A program made the translations under genes and the position numbers. This document shows, piece after piece, positions 26,984 to 34,728 of a DNA stretch of 64,000 nt. Under the pieces are notes generated by a model that searched no databases, was not told the origin of the DNA, and worked only from the letters and a program-made list of their open reading frames with translations. The stretch comes from Devosia equisanguinis (GTDB lineage Bacteria; Pseudomonadota; Alphaproteobacteria; Rhizobiales; Devosiaceae). Location of the stretch: NCBI RefSeq assembly GCF_900631955.1, contig NZ_UZWD01000022.1:1-64000 (forward strand). The letters are read 5' to 3'. Numbering within the stretch: the first letter of the stretch is position 1; every line of letters starts with the position of its first letter.

Positions 26984-28795
26984 TCAGCCCTCCAGTTCCT
27001 CGCGCAGCATTTCCAGTTCCAGCCATTGCTCCTCTGCAGCCGCCTTCCTGGCTTCGGCTGCCTCCAGCGCCTTGGACTTGGCCGCAAAGCCATTGGGGTC
27101 CTTGGTGTAGAGATTGGGGTCGGACAGGGCCGCATTGATCGTGCGGATTTCTCCGTCGAGCTTGTCGATCTCCTTTGGCAAGGTTTCGAGCGCGTGCTTT
27201 TCCTTAAAGCTCAGCTTGCGCTTGGCGCTGGCCTGGGGCGCCGGCGCGTCGGCCTTTGGCTTTTCCGCCTTGGGCGCCTTGTCGACCACGCGCGCCGACA
27301 CCCCGGCGCCGCGCTGGGACACCATGTCGGAATAGCCGCCGGCATATTCGGTCCAGCGCCCATCGCCCTCCGCCATGATCACCGACGTCGCCACCCGGTC
27401 GAGAAAATCGCGGTCGTGGCTTACCACGACCACGGTGCCGGCATAGTCGGACACCATTTCCTCGAGCAGGTCGAGCGTTTCGAGGTCCAGATCGTTGGTC
27501 GGCTCGTCGAGCACCAGGAAATTGCTGGGCAAAGCCAAAGCACGCGCCAGGGCCACGCGGGCCCGCTCGCCCCCCGAAAGCTTGCCGATTGGCGTATTGG
27601 CCTGTTCGGGGGTGAACAGGAAGTCCTTCATATAGCCGACGACATGCTTGGATTCGCCATTGATCTTGAGCGTATCGCTGCCCCCGCCGGTCAGCGCATC
27701 GCGCAACCGCGTATCCGGGTCGAGCCGCGCCCGCCCCTGGTCGAGCATGGCCAGTTCCAGCGCCGAGCCCATCTTGATGCTGCCGCTATCGGGTTCCAAC
27801 AGCCCGGTCAGCATCTTGATCAGCGTCGTCTTGCCGGCCCCGTTCGGCCCGACAATCCCCACCCGGTCGCCGCGCAACACGCGGGTGGAAAATTCCTTGA
27901 CGATGGCCCGGCCGCCAAAGCTTTTCGAAACGTTCTCGGCCTCGGCCACCAAAGCGCCGGAGGTGCGGCCCTCGCTTACCGCCATGGTGACATTGCCGGT
28001 GGCGCGGCGTTGTTCGCGCCGGTCCTGTCTCAACCCCGCCAGCCGCTCCAGGCGCCCCACATTGCGCTTCCGCCTTGCGGTCACGCCATAGCGCAGCCAA
28101 TGCTCTTCGCGTACGATCTGGCGGTCGAGCTTGTGCCGGTCTTTTTCTTCCTGCTCCAACACCTCGTCACGCCAGCCTTCAAATGCAGAAAAACCCTTTT
28201 CGATGCGGCGGGTGACGCCGCGATCGAGCCAGACGGTCGAGCGGGTGAGATCGGCGAGGAACCGCCGATCATGGCTGATCAGCACCAGCGCCGAGCGGAT
28301 CTGGCTGAGCTCGTCCTGCAGCCACTCGATCACCGGCAGGTCCAGATGGTTGGTGGGCTCATCGAGCAGCAGCACGTCCGGCTGCGGCGCCAGAACCCGG
28401 GCCAGCGCCGCGCGACGCCCCTCGCCCCCCGAAAGCGTCTTGGGATCTTCCGTGCCCGTCAGCCCCAGCGCCTCGAGCAGATATTGCGCGCGATAGGGAT
28501 CATCGCCTGGCGCCAGCCCAGCTTCCACATAGGCGAGCGTCGTGGCATGTCCGGTGAGGTCGGGCTCCTGCGGCAGATAGCGGATGGTGGCGCTTGGCTC
28601 GGCGAAGCGCACCCCGGCATCGTGCTGGATCAGTCCGGCGGCGATCTTGAGCAGCGTCGACTTGCCCGAACCGTTGCGCCCGACCAGGGCAATGCGTTGC
28701 CCCGGCGAGACGATCAGTTCCGCCGCCTCGAGCAATTGCGTGCCGCCAAAGGTCAGCTGGATATTCTGGAGCGAAAGAAGCGGGGGCGCGGCCAT
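26984..28795 (-). CDS. uup: ABC-F family ATPase Uup
   Basis: A soluble protein with two ATPase cassettes and no membrane part, which binds ribosomes (ABC-F family). I choose ATG 28795 (MAAPPLLSLQNIQLTFGG), since the frame further upstream runs through a terminator. Of 603 residues, cassette 1 has GRNGSGKSTL near 35 and LSGGEGRRAALARVL near 125. Cassette 2 has GPNGAGKTTL near 318 and LSGGERARVALARAL near 406. Between them lies the charged ABC-F linker, and at the end a Lys/Glu/Ala-rich coiled coil (about 500-600) typical of Uup. Uup is implicated in ribosome rescue or assembly and in genome stability. The upstream leader is unusual (see the ncRNA entry). Confidence 0.92.
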   Translation of the reverse strand: MAAPPLLSLQNIQLTFGGTQLLEAAELIVSPGQRIALVGRNGSGKSTLLKIAAGLIQHDAGVRFAEPSATIRYLPQEPDLTGHATTLAYVEAGLAPGDDPYRAQYLLEALGLTGTEDPKTLSGGEGRRAALARVLAPQPDVLLLDEPTNHLDLPVIEWLQDELSQIRSALVLISHDRRFLADLTRSTVWLDRGVTRRIEKGFSAFEGWRDEVLEQEEKDRHKLDRQIVREEHWLRYGVTARRKRNVGRLERLAGLRQDRREQRRATGNVTMAVSEGRTSGALVAEAENVSKSFGGRAIVKEFSTRVLRGDRVGIVGPNGAGKTTLIKMLTGLLEPDSGSIKMGSALELAMLDQGRARLDPDTRLRDALTGGGSDTLKINGESKHVVGYMKDFLFTPEQANTPIGKLSGGERARVALARALALPSNFLVLDEPTNDLDLETLDLLEEMVSDYAGTVVVVSHDRDFLDRVATSVIMAEGDGRWTEYAGGYSDMVSQRGAGVSARVVDKAPKAEKPKADAPAPQASAKRKLSFKEKHALETLPKEIDKLDGEIRTINAALSDPNLYTKDPNGFAAKSKALEAAEARKAAAEEQWLELEMLREELEG

Positions 28796-28865
28796 GCATG
28801 ATCCGGGAGAAAACCTGTCCGCCGCGATAGAGCATAGCGGCCCCCGCGGATCAATCGGCAGGCCG

Positions 28866-28983
28866 ATAAAAGAAAAAGGCCGGACAGGACGTTGAGGATC
28901 CTGGCCGGCCCGGGGAGACGGCAGCAGCAAGCCCCGTCGTTACGACGCCCGACCCACAGGCCCCAAGGGGTCGGAAGCGCCAT
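28866..28983 (-). ncRNA. Candidate structured small RNA or transcription-attenuating leader of uup
   Basis: On the minus strand a near-consensus promoter (28990-29018) would start a transcript near 28983. It would fold into a ccgaccc / gggtcgg hairpin (28949-28974), a second cgtcgt-t-acgacg hairpin (28935-28947) and then a strong Rho-independent terminator. The terminator is a 12-bp stem with one mismatch (28878-28889 with 28899-28910) followed by a run of T and C (28868-28877). The product would be about 115 nt. It is either a stand-alone sRNA or the attenuated 5' leader of uup, whose ATG lies 70 bases beyond the terminator. It matches no RNA family I recognise (not 4.5S, not 6S). Confidence 0.6.
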
Positions 28984-28989
28984 GGCCCC

Positions 28990-29018
28990 TATCAACCATG
29001 GCTAAACTTGATTGTCAA
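28990..29018 (-). promoter_or_regulatory. Sigma-70-type promoter of the structured RNA / uup leader
   Basis: Minus strand: TTGACA (29018-29013), 17-bp spacer, TTGATA (28995-28990). An inverted repeat aaactca / tgagttt (29017-29034) overlaps the -35 end and could be an operator or the end of rirA. Confidence 0.65.
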
Positions 29019-29051
29019 ACTCATATTTGAGTTTTGTTGTCAGATTTTCGA

Positions 29052-29528
29052 TCAGGCTGCGGAAATCGCCGCCACGCTCTCGCTGACCGCCTCTGCCGTG
29101 GTGATGCCCAGCCGCTCGCGGATCGAGCGCTTCTTCTTGGCCAGGTCGGCAATGGTATGGCGGCTCAACACTTCGAAGAAGGCGCCCAGCGCCTCACGCA
29201 GTGCGCTATTGAGATCGCACTCCCCGATCAGCGGGCAGTCGGCCCCATCTTCGAAGCACTCGGCCAAAGCGAAGTTCTCTTCGGTCAGACGCACCGTTTC
29301 CAGCAGCGTGATCTGCTCGGCCGGCTTGCCCAGCTTGATGCCGCCATGACGTCCGCGCACGGTCTGCAGGAGCCCGTTTTCCACCAGCGGCTTGATCAGC
29401 TTGAACAGGAACAATTCGGAGATGCCATAAGCCCGCGCGATTTCGGCGACACGGCTCAGGCCCGGCTCGTTCACGGCGCAATAGACCAGCGTGCGGATGG
29501 CATAGTTGGATTGGCGGGTCAGTCTCAC
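29052..29528 (-). CDS. rirA: Iron-responsive Rrf2-family regulator RirA
   Basis: RirA is the rhizobial global iron repressor: with an Fe-S cluster it binds IRO boxes and shuts off iron uptake. The 158-residue protein has the Rrf2 winged helix at its N-terminus (MRLTRQSNYAIRTLVYCA; recognition region GISELFLFKLIKPL) and the three cluster cysteines C91, C98 and C104 in CFEDGADCPLIGEC, at nearly the spacing known for Rhizobium RirA. The segment LNSALREALGAFFEVLS is also RirA-like and separates it from IscR and NsrR. It is transcribed toward uup but separated from it by a promoter and a terminator. Confidence 0.93.
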   Translation of the reverse strand: MRLTRQSNYAIRTLVYCAVNEPGLSRVAEIARAYGISELFLFKLIKPLVENGLLQTVRGRHGGIKLGKPAEQITLLETVRLTEENFALAECFEDGADCPLIGECDLNSALREALGAFFEVLSRHTIADLAKKKRSIRERLGITTAEAVSESVAAISAA

Positions 29529-29690
29529 GAGGCAATATCCTGTTGCAGAGGGCTACGCGGCATCCGCGTTTTCGTCTTGTTGCCGTCGTAACTTATAACC
29601 ATTCTAAAAAATGTCAATTAATCCTGAAACGCCCAATCATGTTTTTCACCCCAAAAGCGGCACGCGGCACACTGGACAGCGCAATAAGTT

Positions 29691-29710
29691 CACAATATGA
29701 ATTTATTGTG
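29691..29710. promoter_or_regulatory. Inverted repeat upstream of the HU/IHF gene
   Basis: Perfect cacaata-(6 nt)-tattgtg dyad ending 14 bases before the GTG start, partly covering the ribosome-binding region. It could be an operator or an mRNA hairpin that controls translation. Confidence 0.5.
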
Positions 29711-29724
29711 GGAGAGGTGACAAG

Positions 29725-30021
29725 GTGAGCAAGACCATCACGCGCGCCGATTTGAGCGAGTCGGTAGCCCAGAGGGCGGGCCTGTCGAAGGCCGAGGCCA
29801 CACGCCTGACCGACCGAATGTTCGAGCTCATCGGCGAAGCGCTGATGTCAGGCGAGACGGTCAAGCTCACCGGCTTTGGCTCGCTTCAGGTCCGCGCCCG
29901 CGCCGAACGCATTGGCCGCAACCCGCGCACCGGCAAAGAACACATCATCTCCCCCCGCAACACAGTCGTGCTGACCCCCGGCCAGCACCTGCGCCAGACC
30001 CTCGACGACCTCAAACGGTAA
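29725..30021 (+). CDS. HU/IHF-family nucleoid protein (IHF-alpha-like)
   Basis: A 98-residue DNA-bending protein starting at GTG 29725 with GGGAGAGG about eight bases upstream. The whole protein is one HU/IHF domain: helical body (ITRADLSESVAQRAGLSKAEA), KLTGFGSLQVR, and the DNA-gripping arm with RNPRTGKEHIISPRNTV, whose proline intercalates into DNA. The N-terminal TRADLSESV resembles rhizobial IHF-alpha, but the protein lacks the long alphaproteobacterial C-terminal tail, and the gene is not next to the usual pheT/MerR partner. It may therefore be a paralogue. Its upstream region is shared with the divergent rirA. Confidence 0.88.
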   Translation: MSKTITRADLSESVAQRAGLSKAEATRLTDRMFELIGEALMSGETVKLTGFGSLQVRARAERIGRNPRTGKEHIISPRNTVVLTPGQHLRQTLDDLKR

Positions 30022-30339
30022 GCCCGTTCGCGTTCTTGCAGATCATTTCAACTGCGCCGGCAACAAGCACCCTGTCGCCCTCGGGCTCGACGCCAGGGCG
30101 TGTCGGCGAGCCACCACGCAGCACTGGAGTCTTTTGGACCAGAGGAGGCGGCCATTGCCTTTGGCAGCATCGCACCGCAAACGCGATGCGGCCCCTCCCC
30201 CTCCTTCAGGGGGAGGTTGGGTGGGGGTATACAGCGCCCTCAAGCCTAGGGGCGATGGACGTCATATCCGAACGAGGTGAGCGGCTCGGTTGGAAATGAT
30301 GCCACTTCACCAGCGGCGCAAATGCGCCACAGCCGGCCC
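30022..30339. other. Intergenic region with a family A repeat
   Basis: About 318 bp between convergent genes. Apart from the repeat at 30178-30265 and a short ccctcgggc motif near 30078 I see no gene or strong terminator. Confidence 0.6.
30178..30265 (+). repeat. Dispersed palindromic repeat, family A (full length)
   Basis: AACGCGATGCGGCCCCTCCC, hairpin, GTTGGGTGGGGGTATACAGC, GCCCTCAAGCCTAGGGGCGATGG; very similar to the copy at 20225. Confidence 0.87.
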
Positions 30340-31332
30340 TTAAGCCGTCAGGCCCGTGCCGTTTTCGGCATCGCGGTCGAACTGGCCATTGCGGCGGAAG
30401 CGCCACATATAGGTGGGCAGGACCGTGTCCATGCTCTTGGGCGCAATGCCGAAGGCATCGATCCCGCGCTTGTCCTTGATCGCCGCTTCGGAGACGACAT
30501 TGTCGACCCCGAGCAATTCGATCTGGTCGGCGGTGACAAGCGGCTTGAACGGCAGGACGCCAAGCAGTCCGGCGCCGAGCTTGGCGAGCCCGGCGGGGAC
30601 TGGGACCAGCGGGCGATTGCGGCCGGATTCGCGCAGCACGCGCTGCATCAACGCCTTGTGCGTTTCGACATCGGGACCACCCAGCTCGTAGACGCGTCCA
30701 CCCTTGACCGCACCTTCGGCGGCCTTGGCCAAAGCTTCGGCCACGTCACCGACATAGATGGGCTGCAGCAGTGTATCGCCGCCGATCAGGGGCATGAACG
30801 GCAACACGCGGGACAGTCCGCCCATGAGATTGGTGTAGCCGTCGTCCTGCCCGAAGATCAGGCTGGGACGCAGGATGATCGCATCCGCAAAGGCTGCCAG
30901 AACGGCAGCTTCGCCATCGAGCTTGCTCTTGGCATAGGCGCTGACTTCAGCCGCCTTGTCGACGCCGAGCGCCGACAGATGCACCATTCTGGTCGCGCCG
31001 GCGGCCTTGGCTGCACGTGCAACGGCACCTGCGCCCTCGACATGCACGGCTTCGAACCGCTGCTTGCCGCTTTCATGACCGATGCCAACCAGATTGATGA
31101 CGATGTCGGAACCGACAACGGCGCGCTGGATCGAGGCCTCGTTGCGCAGATTGGCCTGGATGGGCAGCACCTGGCCGACGCTGCCGAACATGCGCACGTC
31201 ACCGGCCAGATCCGGACGGCGCACCGCCACCCTGACGCGATGGCCCTGGCGCGCCAGCAGCTGCACCAATTGCGTGCCGACAAATCCCGAACCACCGAAG
31301 ACGGTAACCAGCTTGGGGGCGAGACGATCCAT
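30340..31332 (-). CDS. NAD(P)-binding protein, complex I NDUFA9-like atypical SDR
   Basis: A 330-residue protein starting at ATG 31332, GGAG seven bases upstream. The N-terminal Rossmann fold is clear (VTVFGGSGFVGTQLVQLLA near residue 10). The active-site Tyr-Lys pair survives as SAYAKSKLDGE near 133, and RPSLIFGQDDGYTN follows. This family, common in alphaproteobacteria, is the relative of mitochondrial NDUFA9, an accessory subunit of NADH dehydrogenase that binds a nucleotide and helps stabilise the quinone region. Whether the bacterial protein associates with complex I is not established here; no nuo genes are near. It is followed by a repeat-bearing gap. Confidence 0.85.
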   Translation of the reverse strand: MDRLAPKLVTVFGGSGFVGTQLVQLLARQGHRVRVAVRRPDLAGDVRMFGSVGQVLPIQANLRNEASIQRAVVGSDIVINLVGIGHESGKQRFEAVHVEGAGAVARAAKAAGATRMVHLSALGVDKAAEVSAYAKSKLDGEAAVLAAFADAIILRPSLIFGQDDGYTNLMGGLSRVLPFMPLIGGDTLLQPIYVGDVAEALAKAAEGAVKGGRVYELGGPDVETHKALMQRVLRESGRNRPLVPVPAGLAKLGAGLLGVLPFKPLVTADQIELLGVDNVVSEAAIKDKRGIDAFGIAPKSMDTVLPTYMWRFRRNGQFDRDAENGTGLTA

Positions 31333-31586
31333 GGTGGGCTCCAGGTCATGCAGTCGATATCGCCCGCTTCTAGCGCACTGGCCGCGCCGCTGTCGAGCCT
31401 TGCCGAACGGCGCTTCACTTATGTCGCGCGCGTCCTGATCGGACACGCGTTCATCTTTCGTTCATAACGCGGTCATCTCTGCGGGTTGTGCGCCGGACTG
31501 GAGGCGATATTTGGCGGCATCAGACCACTTACCCACAGGTCAATTGGTCTTGGCACAACGATTTTCACAAGACCCGCAAATCCGCA

Positions 31587-31615
31587 TTGACATTGCGGCT
31601 ATGGCCCCCTAGTTA
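31587..31615 (+). promoter_or_regulatory. Promoter of tRNA-Leu
   Basis: TTGACA (31587-31592), 17-bp spacer, TAGTTA (31610-31615); the mature tRNA begins 11 bases later. Confidence 0.75.
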
Positions 31616-31625
31616 CACGGCCGTC

Positions 31626-31710
31626 GCCCAGATGGCGGAATTGGTAGACGCGCACGGTTCAGGTCCGTGTGCCGCAAGGCGTGAAGGTTCGAGTCCTTTT
31701 CTGGGCACCA
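31626..31710 (+). tRNA. tRNA-Leu (anticodon CAG)
   Basis: 85 nt. Acceptor stem GCCCAGA (31626-31632) pairs with TCTGGGC (31700-31706). The anticodon stem CACGG/CCGTG carries the loop ttcaggt with CAG at 31660-31662. A long variable arm makes it a type II tRNA; the T-arm has GGTTCGAGTCC, the discriminator is A, and CCA is encoded. It reads CUG, which is very common in this GC-rich sequence. Confidence 0.97.
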
Positions 31711-31716
31711 ATTTTG

Positions 31717-31765
31717 CAAGAAAGCCGCGCAGCCTCAATGGCTTGCGCGGCTTTCTTGTTTTTGG
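31717..31765 (+). terminator. Terminator of tRNA-Leu
   Basis: Perfect 14-bp stem caagaaagccgcgc / gcgcggctttcttg, extended inside by agcc/ggct, followed by a T run. It may also serve the convergent lnt gene. Confidence 0.9.
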
Positions 31766-31780
31766 CGCAAGCGCCATTGC

Positions 31781-33397
31781 CTATTGCGGCAGGCGCCGCC
31801 GCCCCAGCCGCGCACCGACAAAGCCGATCAGCAGCGATGCCAGCACCGCGATCAGCAGCGGCCAGTGGCGCAGTTGCGCGAACACCGTGGTCGCCAGCTT
31901 CTGGTGCGGCCGCACATCGAGCGCCCCCATCTGCCCCGGCACCAGCTCGGCCGTAATCCGCCCCAGCGGATCGGTCGCAAAAGTCAGCCCGGTATTCGCC
32001 GCCCGCAACAGGCTCATCCCCTCTTCCACCGCCCGCAACCGCGCGTGGTGGGCATGTTGAGCCGGCCCGATCGAACCATCGAACCAGGCGTCATTGGTGA
32101 CATTAAGCAGGAATTGCGCGCCCTGCACATCGCCCAGATCGCCCGAAAAGATGATCTCGTAGCAGATCAGGACCAGCATCGCCGGGGTATTGGGCAGGCT
32201 CATCAACCGCCGCTTGGCATCGCCATGCGACCACCCGTCGGCCCCCGGCACGAACTGGGTAATACCGATCTGCTTGAGCAGGTCGGCAAAGGGCAAGAAT
32301 TCGCCGAACGGCACCAGATGCGCCTTGTCATAGCTGGCAATCACCTCGCCATCGGTGTTGACGGCGATCACAGCATTATAGGGCGGCTCGCGCTTGGTGC
32401 CGACCTCAAGACTATAGGGTTGGCGCGGCACGCCGGCGAGCAGCACGGTCTGTTCGGCCAGCATGCGGGCAATGCGCGCCAAGGCGTCCGGATAGGTGGA
32501 GAGGAAGAACGGCACGCTCGATTCCGGCCACACCAGATGCGTGATATCGGCCAAACCCTGGTCGTTCGGGTTCATGCGCATATCCGACAGCATCAGCAGT
32601 CGGTCGATCAGTGCCGCCGCATCGACATTGCCGAAATCTGCATGCTCATAGACCAGCGGCTGCACCAGCCGCAACGTTATGTCCTGCCGCTCCGTCGCGG
32701 TGATTCCCGCCAACCGGTTCCAGCCATAACCCAGTTGCGCGGCGATCACCGCCAGCGCCAGGAAGAACGGCGCCAACCGCCGGCTTAACGGCCTGTCATC
32801 GGCGGGCCACACCAGGGCGGGGGTCATGGCGAGGAGAGGCGCCAGGAATGTCAGGCCATAGACACCGACCACCGACGCCAGCTGCATCATCTCGTCGGTG
32901 CCGGTGAGCGAATAGCCCAGAAGATCGAAGGGGAAGCCGGTCAAGACATGCCCGCGCGCAAACTCGGCAACGGTGAGCCAGCCGGTCAAGGCAAAGATGC
33001 GCGCCGCGCCATGGCTCCAGGTCAGATGCGCCAGTGCCGAGGCAAGGCCCCAGAACAGCGCGATCATCGCGGCCAGCGCGGCAATGGCCGGCGGCATGGC
33101 TGCCAGGACCCAGCCGCCATCGACGAAAAAAGCCGCCCCCAACCAGTGGAAAGCCACGAGGAAATACCCCCAGCCGAAGGCAAAGCCGATGGTGAAGGCC
33201 GGCCCGAACAGGCGCCGCCACCCGCGCCGCCGTTCAGCGCCGTCAAGCGCCCAGACCCAGATCGGCATGGCGATGAACAAGGCTGGCAGAATGAAGAAGG
33301 GGGGAACCGAAAGCCCGGCGACCGCCCCCGCGACGAACAGGAGCACAAAGCGGCGCCAGCCTTGGCTAAGCATGGCGAAATTGGCCAGCCAGGTCAT
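31781..33397 (-). CDS. lnt: Apolipoprotein N-acyltransferase
   Basis: Lnt adds the third acyl chain to the N-terminal cysteine of lipoproteins at the periplasmic face of the inner membrane. The 538-residue protein has several N-terminal membrane helices (to about residue 205), a nitrilase-fold domain, and a final membrane helix (about 510-530). The catalytic triad is visible: Glu in VWPESSVPF, Lys in DKAHLVPFGEF and Cys in VLICYEIIF. It is divergent from the tsaB-rimI-fur-plsC group. Its products include Pal and the SLT lipoprotein seen elsewhere in the window. Confidence 0.96.
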   Translation of the reverse strand: MTWLANFAMLSQGWRRFVLLFVAGAVAGLSVPPFFILPALFIAMPIWVWALDGAERRRGWRRLFGPAFTIGFAFGWGYFLVAFHWLGAAFFVDGGWVLAAMPPAIAALAAMIALFWGLASALAHLTWSHGAARIFALTGWLTVAEFARGHVLTGFPFDLLGYSLTGTDEMMQLASVVGVYGLTFLAPLLAMTPALVWPADDRPLSRRLAPFFLALAVIAAQLGYGWNRLAGITATERQDITLRLVQPLVYEHADFGNVDAAALIDRLLMLSDMRMNPNDQGLADITHLVWPESSVPFFLSTYPDALARIARMLAEQTVLLAGVPRQPYSLEVGTKREPPYNAVIAVNTDGEVIASYDKAHLVPFGEFLPFADLLKQIGITQFVPGADGWSHGDAKRRLMSLPNTPAMLVLICYEIIFSGDLGDVQGAQFLLNVTNDAWFDGSIGPAQHAHHARLRAVEEGMSLLRAANTGLTFATDPLGRITAELVPGQMGALDVRPHQKLATTVFAQLRHWPLLIAVLASLLIGFVGARLGRRRLPQ

Positions 33398-33591
33398 GCG
33401 CGGATCGGGAGCGAATCAGAGGTCATGCCGCAAGGTGGTCGCGCGCGGATGAGGCGTCAAGGCGGTGGACTTGGGCCCGGTGCAGGGCTAGGAGTGCTGG
33501 ACAATATCGCAGGGCTCGTGATGGGCCCGCCGCCCCTCAAGCCCCGGCCTCACGCAAAGGCCAGTCGCCGCAGGGCCAGGGAGTTTGCGCC

Positions 33592-34218
33592 TTGAGTGAT
33601 GATGTCGTGCCGCAGCCGCTGACCCTTGCCATCGACACGGCCGCGCCGCGCCTGCAACTGGCCTTGCTGCGCTACGACGGCCGGGTTGATACGCTGGTCG
33701 AGGACATCGCCAAAGGTCATGCCGAGCTATTGTTCGCGCGCGTCGACACGCTTCTCGCGCGCAACGGCGTCATTTATGCGCAACTGCAACGCATCGCCAC
33801 CACCACCGGGCCGGGCTCGTTCACCGGCCTGCGCATCGGGCTCTCGGCAGCCCGCGGCCTGGGCCTGGCCCGCGCCATTCCGGTACTTGGCATACCCAGC
33901 CTGCTTGCACTCTCGCTCGGGGCCTCCTCGGGCCCGGTGACGGTGCTGCTCGATGCCCGCCGCGACGAAGCCTATTTCGAAGCCTTCCCGGCCCCGGGCC
34001 GACGCGCCGAGGGCCCGCGCCTGCTGCCCATGGCCGAGGCGCGCGCCGCCATTGTCCCCGACTCGACGCTCATCGAGTCCCCCTTTGTCGATATCGGCGC
34101 CATGGCCCGCTTTGCGGCCACAGCCGACCCGGCCGACTATCCACCCCACGCCGCCTATGTGCGCGATGCCGATGCCAAGCCGCAGGACGCCTCGCGCATT
34201 CCGAGGCGCCAGCCATGA
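33592..34218 (+). CDS. tsaB: tRNA N6-threonylcarbamoyladenosine system protein TsaB
   Basis: TsaB pairs with TsaD (elsewhere) to build t6A37 in tRNAs that read ANN codons. The 208-residue protein starts at TTG 33592, with GGGAG eight bases upstream. It has the ASKHA-type N-terminal fold (LTLAIDTAAPRLQLALL) and the conserved TTGPGSFTGLRIGLSAARGLG segment near 68-88. Its TGA overlaps the ATG of rimI in the ATGA pattern, so the two are coupled, an arrangement widely conserved in bacteria. Confidence 0.95.
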   Translation: MSDDVVPQPLTLAIDTAAPRLQLALLRYDGRVDTLVEDIAKGHAELLFARVDTLLARNGVIYAQLQRIATTTGPGSFTGLRIGLSAARGLGLARAIPVLGIPSLLALSLGASSGPVTVLLDARRDEAYFEAFPAPGRRAEGPRLLPMAEARAAIVPDSTLIESPFVDIGAMARFAATADPADYPPHAAYVRDADAKPQDASRIPRRQP

Positions 34219-34694
34219 TCAAGCTCTGGATGGCACCGGCGGGCCTGCATATCGAACCGGGGGAATCCCAAGATGCCAAGGACCTGGCACGCATCCATGC
34301 CCAGAGCTTCTTCCGCGGCTGGCCCTCCGAGGAGTTCACCCGCTTTCTCGACGACAAGGCGACGCCCATCTACATCGCCTGCGATGCCAAACGGCGTATG
34401 GCCGGCTTTGCTGTTATCCGCACCGTTCTCGATGAATCCGAGCTCTTGAGCATCGCCGTTGATCCCAAATGGCGCGGCAAGGGATTGGGGCGGGCACTGA
34501 TGCAGGCCGTGTTCGCCGATCTCATGCTGTCGCCGGCCCGGCGCATGTTCCTCGAGGTCGACGAACAGAACATGCCAGCCATCCGACTCTACGAAAAACT
34601 CGGCTTTGTGCGCATTTCCACACGCAAGGGCTATTATCCCCGTCCTGACGGGTCTGCAGCCACTGCGCTTGTCATGGCGCGCGATCTTGGGTAA
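34215..34694 (+). CDS. rimI: Ribosomal protein S18 alanine N-acetyltransferase RimI
   Basis: A GNAT-fold acetyltransferase of 159 residues. The acetyl-CoA pocket appears as SIAVDPKWRGKGLGRALM near residues 77-94, followed by FLEVDEQNMPAIRLYEKLGF typical of RimI, and a C-terminal ATALVMARDL strand. RimI acetylates the N-terminal alanine of S18 and possibly other substrates. It lies directly between tsaB (4-base overlap) and the fur/mur gene, the order found in rhizobia. Confidence 0.92.
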   Translation: MIKLWMAPAGLHIEPGESQDAKDLARIHAQSFFRGWPSEEFTRFLDDKATPIYIACDAKRRMAGFAVIRTVLDESELLSIAVDPKWRGKGLGRALMQAVFADLMLSPARRMFLEVDEQNMPAIRLYEKLGFVRISTRKGYYPRPDGSAATALVMARDLG

Positions 34695-34728
34695 CCCCAA
34701 GACAAATCCTCAGACAAGGAGCGATGGC

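Noticed and set aside
28753-28995. 80-codon minus-strand ORF across the uup leader
   Set aside because: It runs through a strong hairpin terminator and its composition (Arg, Cys, Pro) is that of a GC-rich noncoding leader; the RNA structure explains the sequence better. A short leader peptide was considered but there is no ribosome-binding site because the transcript would start almost at its ATG.
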